Shown one piece after another: positions 31,928-38,718 of a stretch of 38,718 nucleotides of DNA; within the stretch, counting starts at the first letter, position 1; every line of letters begins with the position of its first letter. Below the pieces are notes generated by a model that was not told the DNA's origin, made no database searches, and was given only the letters and a program-made list of their open reading frames with translations. The translations under genes and the position numbers were made by a program. Source of the stretch: Desulfobacterales bacterium (GTDB lineage: Bacteria > Desulfobacterota > Desulfobacteria > Desulfobacterales > UBA2156); contig DRHF01000086.1 of assembly GCA_011049715.1 (NCBI GenBank), forward strand, positions 1 through 38,718, given 5' to 3'.

Positions 31928-33427
31928 TCAGACCGGCCCGGCTGCTCGTTCTTTCACCGGATGCCTCTGCTTGACTCGTTCGAGAATCCTCTCCACAATG
32001 CGGACGATTTGCTCATCCAGAGGTTCTGGCCTGTGATTGGCTAAAATATCCTGCACCTTTTCAGTTAATTTCGCTTTCAGGTCCTTTGATCCGGCCTTGG
32101 TCCAATTGGCATGGCTATTGCGGTCCATCAGCTTGGGGTACCAGACGGATCGGAAGTGATCGAAGGTGTGTTTTTCGGCCACAAAGCTGCCGCCGGGGCC
32201 CTGCTTATGGATAAGGTCCAAGGCCAGACTTTCTTTATCGACCGGTATGCCTTTAAGAAAATTCTTGAGGTAGTCGATGATCTCATCGGCCATGACGATG
32301 CCTTCCCAACAGGCGGTGTAGCCCGACTCCATGTAACCAATGTCATGGATTAAGTTGCTGCCCACCAAGACGGACTGAACGAGGGACATGGTGTAGTCGA
32401 TGGCCGCGTGTTGATCGAGTGTTTTGGAGTCGGTGCAGCCGCCCGTGTTAAAGTCGGGCAGATTGTAGAAATTGGCCAATTCCTTGAGGGCGATGTGGTC
32501 CAGGCAGAATTGCGGCCCCCCGTACAGGTTGACGCTGGTCCGCATGTCCAGAGGAGAGGCTCCGCCACCATAGATAACCGGTGCTCCTTTATTTTTCAGT
32601 TGAGCTATCACCAGGCCGCTGAGCAGCTCGGCATTTGACAGCACAAGGCAGGCGGCCAGAGTTACCGGCGTGGTGCCGCCGATCACCGGACCCGAGACGT
32701 TCAGAAGCGGGATGGATTTTTCAGCACAAAACAGGGCCAGTTCCAAAGGATCCCTGTCGTGGATCAAAGGGGTGGTCGGTTCGCAGTAAACCATAATGAA
32801 CGGACTCTTGCGGAAGTTGCTCTCGCTTCCTCCGCGCACGGCCACGGCCATTTCGTAGCAATCGGATAGACCCTCGACGCTCCAGTTGGAGAACATCAGC
32901 GGCTTGGTGGTGTTAAGAAGCATGGCAGCAAAATCGAACCGGTCGGTCACCACCGGATTTAGACCATAAGAGTGAAGACCAATTCCGACGCTCATGCCCA
33001 TGGTCATGGCGTAATCAAGATTGGGTAGGTAATCGACGATCCGGGCCGCCTTGGCGATATCCTCCATGGTGGTATCGCGGCGCTGGCCTGTCTCCACGTC
33101 GATCACATACTGGATGGTCGGTCCGGTGCCGAAATGAATATTCTGGCCTTCAAGCTGCATGGCCTGATGGCCGGTGCGGTCATAGACGGTAATACTGCTG
33201 GGGGCCGCATCCAGACACTCTTCAACCAGACGGCTGGGAATCTTGACAAGATCTGCGTCGACAACATTGCAGCCTGCGTCTGCCATCAGCTCCACCGCTT
33301 CAGGCAGAAGAATCTTGACGCCGGTTTGGCTGAGCACCTTCAGACTGGCCTGATGGATCCGTTCGATTTTTTCCATGGTCAACAGGCGGATCTGGGGCCT
33401 GTCCAGATCAATCGATATGTTTTTCAT
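31928..33427 (-). CDS. MttB-family corrinoid-dependent methyltransferase, non-pyrrolysine (paralogue 3)
   Basis: A 499-aa protein close to paralogue 2 along its whole length: TTPVTLAACLVLSNAELLSG, YGGGASPLDMRTSVNLYGGP, FNTGGCTDSKTLDQHAA, HDIGYMESGYTACWEG. It carries no in-frame TAG. Its C-terminus has about 12 extra basic residues (KQRHPVKERAAGPV). It is 42 nt from dapF upstream and about 100 nt from the UROD-like gene downstream, so it appears to be in the same transcription unit as the transporter. Donor substrate unknown; glycine betaine, proline betaine and carnitine-type compounds are known for relatives. Confidence 0.9.
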   Translation of the reverse strand: MKNISIDLDRPQIRLLTMEKIERIHQASLKVLSQTGVKILLPEAVELMADAGCNVVDADLVKIPSRLVEECLDAAPSSITVYDRTGHQAMQLEGQNIHFGTGPTIQYVIDVETGQRRDTTMEDIAKAARIVDYLPNLDYAMTMGMSVGIGLHSYGLNPVVTDRFDFAAMLLNTTKPLMFSNWSVEGLSDCYEMAVAVRGGSESNFRKSPFIMVYCEPTTPLIHDRDPLELALFCAEKSIPLLNVSGPVIGGTTPVTLAACLVLSNAELLSGLVIAQLKNKGAPVIYGGGASPLDMRTSVNLYGGPQFCLDHIALKELANFYNLPDFNTGGCTDSKTLDQHAAIDYTMSLVQSVLVGSNLIHDIGYMESGYTACWEGIVMADEIIDYLKNFLKGIPVDKESLALDLIHKQGPGGSFVAEKHTFDHFRSVWYPKLMDRNSHANWTKAGSKDLKAKLTEKVQDILANHRPEPLDEQIVRIVERILERVKQRHPVKERAAGPV

Positions 33428-33469
33428 ACCCCATATGTCCTCACTAGTTCTTTTTATTGAAACACCGAA

Positions 33470-34345
33470 TCATCCGGTCACCGGAAGATACCCTGCATAA
33501 CAGGTCTCTACCGGACCGGTCATTACCACCGTGCCAGACTCTTTCAACTCGATCTCCACCGACCCGGCCGGCATGATGACGGTCATACATTTTTCGGTAG
33601 TCAGGCCGCGCCTGTGGGCCGCAGCCACAGCCACGCAGGCCCCGGTGCCGCAGGCGGTGGTCAAAACTCCCGGCCGCTCCCAGACGGAAAGTTTGAGCGT
33701 CTTCGGGTCGATAAGCTGGGCCGCACCAATGTTGGCCTCTTGCGGAAAAAGAAGATTTTTTTGCAATTGTGGGCCATACCGGGTCAGATCAACGGCGGCC
33801 AGATCGGCTACAAAAAAAACCGCGTGGGGGTTGCCGATATTCATCCCCACCGGGTCTTGCAGCGGCCCGGACTCGATCCCCAGGTGAAGCGTGTCCATCT
33901 CCCGGGAGAGGGGGATCTCCCGCCAGCCGGTCCGCAGTCGACCAATTTCCACGGCCACCAATTTATCTCCGGCATTGCGGCATTTGAGCTGTCCCCCGAG
34001 GGTTTCAATAGTTATTTCTTTGTGGCCACTCTCCTGCAACAGGAGCCAGCCCACACAGCGGCTGGCATTGCCGCAGGCTTCCACTTCGCATCCATCCGGG
34101 TTGATGATCCGTAAAAAGGCGTATGCATTACCGGACTTGGGTGGCTCGACCATGAGCAGCTCATCAGCACCAATGCCTTCGTGCCGGTCGCTTAAATGGA
34201 TAATCTCTTCCACACAAGGCGTGTAGGGCGTCTCGCGCCCATCCACAATGACAAAATCGTTGCGCAGACCATGCATCTTGACAAACGGCCGGCCCACCTG
34301 TATCAAACCGGTTTTCCCATCGGAAAACCATGGATGCTGCTGCAT
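33470..34345 (-). CDS. dapF: Diaminopimelate epimerase homologue
   Basis: A 291-aa cofactor-independent epimerase with both catalytic cysteines: Cys91 in EACGNASRC and Cys232 in TACGTGACVAV. The MHGLRNDFVIVDG start and INPDGCEVEACGN loop are of the type seen in proteobacterial DapF. The housekeeping reaction converts LL- to meso-diaminopimelate for lysine and peptidoglycan. Its place between a peptide-type importer and MttB genes, not among dap genes, is unusual. It may be the genome's only dapF or a paralogue that epimerises an imported amino acid. A good Shine-Dalgarno (GGAAGGA) lies about 10 nt before ATG. Confidence 0.9.
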   Translation of the reverse strand: MQQHPWFSDGKTGLIQVGRPFVKMHGLRNDFVIVDGRETPYTPCVEEIIHLSDRHEGIGADELLMVEPPKSGNAYAFLRIINPDGCEVEACGNASRCVGWLLLQESGHKEITIETLGGQLKCRNAGDKLVAVEIGRLRTGWREIPLSREMDTLHLGIESGPLQDPVGMNIGNPHAVFFVADLAAVDLTRYGPQLQKNLLFPQEANIGAAQLIDPKTLKLSVWERPGVLTTACGTGACVAVAAAHRRGLTTEKCMTVIMPAGSVEIELKESGTVVMTGPVETCYAGYLPVTG

Positions 34346-34380
34346 AAATTTATATCCTTCCGTGAATTACCGAAAACGGT

Positions 34381-35373
34381 TTAATTACCGTCATATAGAT
34401 GGCAGGCGCAAAGGTGCCCCCCTCCCAGATCGAGTAGAGGCGGCTCCTCTTCCTCACATCTTTTAAATACTTGAGGACAGCGGGTGCGAAAGTAACAGCC
34501 GGAAGGCGGATTGATGGGGCTGGGTATCTCACCTTTTAAAAAGATTGTTTGTTTCTGTTCTTGCGATGACACTTGGGGAACTGCAGAAATAAGGGCTTTG
34601 GTATAGGGATGGGCCATTTGATCGAATACTTCGCTTGTTCGGCCCATCTCCACCACTTTGCCAAGGTACATGACCGCCATGTCGTCGGACATGTATTTTA
34701 CCTGGTTCAGATTGTGTGACACCCATAAATAGGTGATGTCCAGTTTATCCTGCAGGTCCTGCATCAGATTCAGGATGGTCGCCGCTGTGGAAATATCGAG
34801 GCCGGAGGTAGGCTCATCGGCCATGATAAACATCGGATTCAAGGCAATGGCCCTGGCCACCCCGATGCGGCGGGCCTGCCCGCCGGAAAATTCATTGGGA
34901 AACTTTACGGCCGCGTCAGGATCAAGGTTAACCGCGTTGAGCAGCTCGGCCACTTCCTGCTCAATGCTTTTTTGGCTCTCCGGTTCGCCCTGGCGCATCA
35001 TGAGCGGTTCGGCAATGATTTGCCCCACGGTCATGCGGGGATTCATGCAACCGAACTGATCCTGAAAGATAATCTGGGCCTTTTGGCGAAATTCCCTCAA
35101 TTCCTTTTGATTCATTTTCACAACATCGTGACCTTGGAAAAGAACCTCCCCTTCCAGTGATTCCACCAGGCGAAAGATGGTGTTGCCCAGGGTGGATTTG
35201 CCGCAGCCGCTCTCTCCGACAAGGCCGAAAGTGCGTCCCTTTTTGATGGTCAGGCTTACGCCATCCACGGCATGAACGATCTTTAATCCCTGTCCGAACA
35301 ATTTAGACAAAAGGCCCTTGCCCTGGAAAAAATAGGTCTTTAAATTTCGTATTTGGATCAGATCCACTTCCAT
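34381..35373 (-). CDS. dppF: Peptide/nickel-type ABC importer ATPase (DppF/OppF)
   Basis: A 330-aa ATPase with Walker A GESGCGKST, signature FSGGQARR, and Walker B FIMADEPTSGLD. The C-terminal oligopeptide-transporter tail has the cysteine pattern GCYFRTRCPQVFKRC. ATG 35373 is chosen over 35415: AGAGGAAGG precedes it and it overlaps the dppD 3' end by only 16 nt. It is the last transporter gene, 35 nt before dapF. It works as the partner of DppD beneath DppB/DppC. Confidence 0.92.
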   Translation of the reverse strand: MEVDLIQIRNLKTYFFQGKGLLSKLFGQGLKIVHAVDGVSLTIKKGRTFGLVGESGCGKSTLGNTIFRLVESLEGEVLFQGHDVVKMNQKELREFRQKAQIIFQDQFGCMNPRMTVGQIIAEPLMMRQGEPESQKSIEQEVAELLNAVNLDPDAAVKFPNEFSGGQARRIGVARAIALNPMFIMADEPTSGLDISTAATILNLMQDLQDKLDITYLWVSHNLNQVKYMSDDMAVMYLGKVVEMGRTSEVFDQMAHPYTKALISAVPQVSSQEQKQTIFLKGEIPSPINPPSGCYFRTRCPQVFKRCEEEEPPLLDLGGGHLCACHLYDGN

Positions 35374-36377
35374 TTTTGCCTTCCTCTTTTTTGATCTAAT
35401 AGACAAGCAGACCACTGCCCTTTATCGACTTCAATCATGGGCGGCACCTCCTGGCGGCACACTTCCTCTGCAAAAGTGCAACGTGGATGAAAAGAGCACC
35501 CGGACGGCAATCGGTCCAATGGCGGTACGAAACCGGGAATGGCAAGCAGCCGTTTTCCCCTGGTTTGACGGCTCGGCAGCGATTCCAGCAAGGCGGCGGA
35601 ATACGGGTGTCGGGGAGAGCCAAGAACGGCTTCGGTGGGCCCCATCTCAAATATCCTGCCGGCGTACATGATCATGATGCGATCCGCCATTTCCGACAGT
35701 ACTCCCAGATTATGGGTTATGTACAAAATCGAGGTTCCGTACTCTTTGGCAAGCTCGGTGATCAGCCGGTTAATCTGGGCTTCGATCGTAACGTCCAGGG
35801 CTGTGGTCGCCTCGTCGGCCAGAAGCAAAGATGTGCCGGACGACAACGCCATGCCAATCATCACCCGCTGTTTCATACCGCCTGAAAATTCAAATGGGTA
35901 ATTGGAAACGCGCGCGGCCGGATCCGCAATCCCTGTACTCTCCAGACGCTCGATGGCCTGCTGTCTGAAATCCTTCCGCCGTTTTCGACTCCCGGGATTC
36001 TGATATTTATCCTGAACGCGCAGGATATCGGTCATCTGGGTTTCAATCTTAAACACCGGGTTAAGTGCGTTCTGCGGAACTTGAAAGATCATGGTGATCT
36101 TCTGACCCCGGATCTCCCGCTCCATCTGCTCTTCGGAGAGCTTCAGCAGATCGGTCCCGTCAAAGATGACCGCTCCGCGTCTGATCTCAGCGACTCTTGG
36201 CAGCAGTCTGAGAATGGCCAGTCCCAGGGTGGATTTCCCGCAGCCGCTTTCGCCGGCAACGCCCAGCACCTGGCCTTTGTCAAGACTGAAACTGATCCGA
36301 TCCAGGGCCCGCATTTTACGACTGCCCAGGTTGTAATCCAGGGTCAAATTACTGACTTCAAGTAAAGGTTCAGACAT
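35358..36377 (-). CDS. dppD: Peptide/nickel-type ABC importer ATPase (DppD/OppD)
   Basis: A 339-aa ATPase with Walker A GESGCGKSTLG, signature FSGGMKQRV, Walker B LLLADEATTALD, and the C-terminal PSGCSFHPRCTFAEEVC motif typical of OppD/DppD. The start codon overlaps the dppC stop at 36377, indicating translational coupling. Specificity of such importers lies in the binding protein, here cut by the window edge. Confidence 0.94.
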   Translation of the reverse strand: MSEPLLEVSNLTLDYNLGSRKMRALDRISFSLDKGQVLGVAGESGCGKSTLGLAILRLLPRVAEIRRGAVIFDGTDLLKLSEEQMEREIRGQKITMIFQVPQNALNPVFKIETQMTDILRVQDKYQNPGSRKRRKDFRQQAIERLESTGIADPAARVSNYPFEFSGGMKQRVMIGMALSSGTSLLLADEATTALDVTIEAQINRLITELAKEYGTSILYITHNLGVLSEMADRIMIMYAGRIFEMGPTEAVLGSPRHPYSAALLESLPSRQTRGKRLLAIPGFVPPLDRLPSGCSFHPRCTFAEEVCRQEVPPMIEVDKGQWSACLLDQKRGRQKWKWI

Positions 36378-37309
36378 TATCTTTCCCGCTCCTTTGGATC
36401 CAGTGCCACCCGCAACCCTTCACTAAAAAGAGAGAAGGCAATCATGGCCAGGGCAATGGCCAGCGCCGGCCAAAGTATCATCCACGGCGCAGTCTGGATG
36501 TATTTGTAACCGTTTCTAAGCATGATTCCCCATGAGGCAGTGGGAGGCCTGACCCCTAATCCGAGGAAAGAGAGACCCGATTCCCAGACAATCATGGTGG
36601 CCATGTCCATCCCCAGGCAAACGATCACCGGGGCCATGATGTTGGGGGTGATATGCCGCCATATGATTTTAAGTCGTGTCAGTCCCATGGCTTCGGCCGC
36701 CTTAACATAGTCGGCTTCCTTTACCGATAGTGTCTGCGCCCGGGCCACCCGCCCATAAAAAGGAAAAGCGGTGAAAGCCAGTGCGGCGACCACGTTGAAC
36801 AGCGAGGGCCCCAGCACGGCCACAATGGCCAGGGCCAAAATGATCTGGGGAAACGAACGCACGATATCGAACAGCCAGATAATGAAGTAATCGATCTTTT
36901 TACCCTCGTTGTACCCGGACACAACCCCCAGAAATACACCGACAATGGACGAAAGCGTTACCGCACCGAAGGCCACCATCACAGCGATACGGCAACCGTA
37001 GATGATCCGGGAGAAGATATCGCGTCCCAGGTAATCGGTCCCCAAAAAATGATCGAGGCTGGGGCCTGCAAACCGGTGCATGATGTCTTGGGCGTTAGGG
37101 TCGCTCGGGGATATCCATTGGGCACCGATGGCGCACAGGAGCATGATGGAGATAAAAATACCACCCCACAAACCGCCTTTGACCTTAACGACGGCGCGCA
37201 AGGTCACGCGCAGCGTGTCCGTCCACTTGCGTTTAAGGGTCAATTGCGCAGGACTGATTCCAGCCTCGGTTTGATTGATAGTGTCTGTTTTCACAGGACG
37301 TTTCCTCAT
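36377..37309 (-). CDS. dppC: Peptide/nickel-type ABC importer permease (DppC/OppC)
   Basis: A 310-aa inner-membrane permease with an N-terminal cytoplasmic tail and six predicted helices. The EAA loop EAMGLTRLKIIWRHITPN contacts the ATPases. DHFLGTDYLGRDIFSRIIYG is a family hallmark. Its ATG overlaps the dppB stop as TAATG (37307-37311). The N-terminal tail of about 30 residues before the first helix is typical of DppC. Confidence 0.94.
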   Translation of the reverse strand: MRKRPVKTDTINQTEAGISPAQLTLKRKWTDTLRVTLRAVVKVKGGLWGGIFISIMLLCAIGAQWISPSDPNAQDIMHRFAGPSLDHFLGTDYLGRDIFSRIIYGCRIAVMVAFGAVTLSSIVGVFLGVVSGYNEGKKIDYFIIWLFDIVRSFPQIILALAIVAVLGPSLFNVVAALAFTAFPFYGRVARAQTLSVKEADYVKAAEAMGLTRLKIIWRHITPNIMAPVIVCLGMDMATMIVWESGLSFLGLGVRPPTASWGIMLRNGYKYIQTAPWMILWPALAIALAMIAFSLFSEGLRVALDPKERER

Positions 37310-38250
37310 TAGTCATACTGAATCCGCGGATCTACAAAAGCATACGATATGTCGGCAATTAAATTGGCCAGAACAAACAAAATGGTAGCCACCAGGATGC
37401 CGCCCTGAACCACTGGAAAATCGCGGGCATAAACCGCATCAACGATCAGTTTTCCTAAACCCGGCCGGCTGAAGATGATCTCCACAAAAACCGCGCCGCC
37501 CAAGAGCTTGCCCACCCCCAGGCCGATGACGGTGATGGAAGGAATCACCGCATTTTTCAAAGCGTACCGATAAGCAATGGCCCGTCTGGGGATGGCAAAT
37601 GCCCGGGCGGTACGGATGTAGTCCGCATCCAGAACATCCAGCATCGATTCCCGCGTAAGCCGGGCCAGATAGCCCACCCATCCGATGCCCAGGGCCGTGG
37701 CCGGCAGAATCAGATGCACGGCAATATCGATCGGATCACCCGCGGCACCGGCGCCCAAAGCAGGAAACAATGGGATTTGAACACAAAATAAAAGCATTAA
37801 AAGCAAGGCGGCCACAAAATCGGGCACGGCCACGCCCAGAAGTGAAGCGATGGTCACAATCCCCCCGATGGGGCTGTCCCGCCGGACGGCGGCAAAGGCC
37901 CCCAAGAGGATACCGATAAGAGCGGCAACGCCCAGACTGGTTACGGCCAGTAAAGCGGTGTGAGGCAGTGCCTCGGCAAGCAGCGAGCTGACCTTATGGC
38001 CCGACCAGACGGAAGTCCCCAAATCACCCTTGACGATCCCGATCAGGTAATAGCCCAACCTCACCGGCATCGCTCGGTCGAGATGCATCCGCTGGTTAAG
38101 CGCTGCCACCAGCTCAGGTGTTGCCCGGGGGCCTAACATGACCGAGGCCGGATCACCGGGCATCAGGTAGGTCAGACTAAATAGAATAATCAATACACCG
38201 AGCAAGGTCGGAATCACCCAGAGCACTCTCTTGATGATGTATTTCAACAT
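37309..38250 (-). CDS. dppB: Peptide/nickel-type ABC importer permease (DppB/OppB)
   Basis: A 313-aa permease starting MLKYIIKRVLWVIPTLLGV, the standard DppB N-terminal helix. LMPGDPA and the EAA loop ARAFAIPRRAIAYRYALKN are both visible. The open frame extends upstream to 38298, but that part overlaps the intergenic hairpin, so ATG 38250 is used. First permease after the binding-protein gene, 85 nt downstream of it. Confidence 0.94.
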   Translation of the reverse strand: MLKYIIKRVLWVIPTLLGVLIILFSLTYLMPGDPASVMLGPRATPELVAALNQRMHLDRAMPVRLGYYLIGIVKGDLGTSVWSGHKVSSLLAEALPHTALLAVTSLGVAALIGILLGAFAAVRRDSPIGGIVTIASLLGVAVPDFVAALLLMLLFCVQIPLFPALGAGAAGDPIDIAVHLILPATALGIGWVGYLARLTRESMLDVLDADYIRTARAFAIPRRAIAYRYALKNAVIPSITVIGLGVGKLLGGAVFVEIIFSRPGLGKLIVDAVYARDFPVVQGGILVATILFVLANLIADISYAFVDPRIQYD

Positions 38251-38288
38251 TTTTTTATCTCTTTTCCCTGCATGACGATTGCCGGATC

Positions 38289-38328
38289 TGGCAGACACTT
38301 CAGCCGGAACCGGCTGCCGTGTCTGCCA
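38289..38328. repeat. Strong hairpin between binding-protein and permease genes
   Basis: TGGCAGACAC (38289-38298) pairs perfectly with GTGTCTGCCA (38319-38328), and a nested GCCGG-AA-CCGGC stem lies inside (38303-38314). There is no T run on the minus-strand transcript, so it is more likely an mRNA-stabilising or processing structure than a full terminator. Such structures commonly give higher expression of the binding protein than of the permeases. Confidence 0.65.
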
Positions 38329-38335
38329 AAACCAC

Positions 38336-38718
38336 TTATTTGAAACTCATCGTCCAAGGCGCCAGGCGGCCGTTGGGATACAGCTTTTTTAGGTCGACAT
38401 TCTTTTGAGCCACTCTGACTTTTACCCCATGGGTAAGCCATACGGCCCAGCAATCCTGGTCGATCTCTTTTTGGGCGTCAATATAGATTTGAGCCCGTTT
38501 TTCAAGATCGGATTCGGCCATGCCTTTTTTCAAAAGCGCATCGTAGGTCTGGTTGCTCCACTGGCTGGGATTCCAGCTATTACCGGTCGTAAACCAACTG
38601 GTCGCGTAACCGGGATCAATGGTGGTGGTAAAGAACTGTATATACATGTCGGATTGGCCCTTGTTTGTGGCCTCGTTGAATGCGCCGATCTCTTTGACCT
38701 CAATTACCACTTCAATCC
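38336..38718 (-). CDS. Extracellular solute-binding protein family 5, C-terminal part (cut by window end)
   Basis: About 127 C-terminal residues of a peptide/nickel-type binding protein. The frame stays open through the window edge. Recognisable features are the DPGYATSWFTTGNSWNPSQW loop, NQTYDALLKKGMAESDLEKR, then AQKEIDQDCWAVWLTHGVKV, and the closing LAPWTMSFK. It would be a lipoprotein or secreted protein that captures the substrate for DppBCDF, but the ligand-binding N-terminal domain is outside the window. It heads the importer operon. Confidence 0.88.
   Translation of the reverse strand, partial: IEVVIEVKEIGAFNEATNKGQSDMYIQFFTTTIDPGYATSWFTTGNSWNPSQWSNQTYDALLKKGMAESDLEKRAQIYIDAQKEIDQDCWAVWLTHGVKVRVAQKNVDLKKLYPNGRLAPWTMSFK

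Noticed and set aside
27456..33427. Pyrrolysine (in-frame TAG) in the MttB genes
   Set aside because: All three frames are uninterrupted from start to stop, so they are non-pyrrolysine members.

Overview
The window looks like a chromosome segment from an anaerobic Desulfobacterota bacterium (sulfate-reducer-like). This is inferred from gene content, not from a marker phylogeny: a translation, isoprenoid and lipid block joined to purL-purQ, several non-pyrrolysine MttB-family methyltransferases, a UROD/MtaA-type protein, an ALDH7-type lysine-degradation dehydrogenase, and abundant small inverted-repeat elements.

Region 1 (1-9767, + strand) is conserved core: the end of rpsB, then tsf, pyrH, frr, uppS, cdsA, dxr, rseP, a long-form purL lacking its glutaminase domain, and a separate purQ that overlaps it by 4 nt. 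The genes are tightly packed and probably co-transcribed in large part. A 10-C homopolymer sits exactly at the frr/uppS junction.

Region 2 (9768-17600) is an accessory, eroding segment. It holds a DUF2938-type membrane gene with one in-frame TGA, a NYN-domain remnant, an intact mscS, a C-terminal scrap of a dihydrolipoamide-dehydrogenase-like gene cut by a MITE, a DDE transposase whose ribosome site lies in an inverted repeat, an unknown AT-rich gene, an attC-like hairpin, a zinc-ribbon ORF with an in-frame TAG, an M20 amidohydrolase, and a class I aminotransferase. The aminotransferase's stop codon is the first three bases of a second, inverted copy of the same MITE. The two MITE copies bracket about 5.4 kb.

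Region 3 (17600-24000) holds a zinc-ribbon rhomboid protease (-), a small coiled-coil protein (+), and a - strand operon: transglutaminase-like protein, ABC ATPase, ABC-2 permease and metallo-beta-lactamase-fold hydrolase.

Region 4 (24000-38718, all - strand) is the metabolic island. Read in transcription order it starts with a peptide/nickel-type ABC importer (binding protein cut by the window edge, then DppB, C, D, F), a DapF homologue, MttB paralogue 3, a UROD/MtaA-like protein with an incomplete zinc site, MttB paralogue 2, a short decayed fragment of a further MttB, and MttB paralogue 1. After 555 bp containing three unrelated inverted-repeat elements come a class III aminotransferase and an ALDH7-type dehydrogenase. 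None of the MttB genes has an in-frame TAG, so they belong with glycine-betaine-type (MtgB-like) methyltransferases rather than pyrrolysine trimethylamine enzymes.

The best candidate for an undescribed system is this importer + DapF + UROD + three-MttB cluster. It may import and demethylate a quaternary-amine amino acid or small peptide, possibly feeding the neighbouring lysine/aminoadipate-type degradation genes. No corrinoid protein or regulator for it is visible in the window, so the substrate is inference only.
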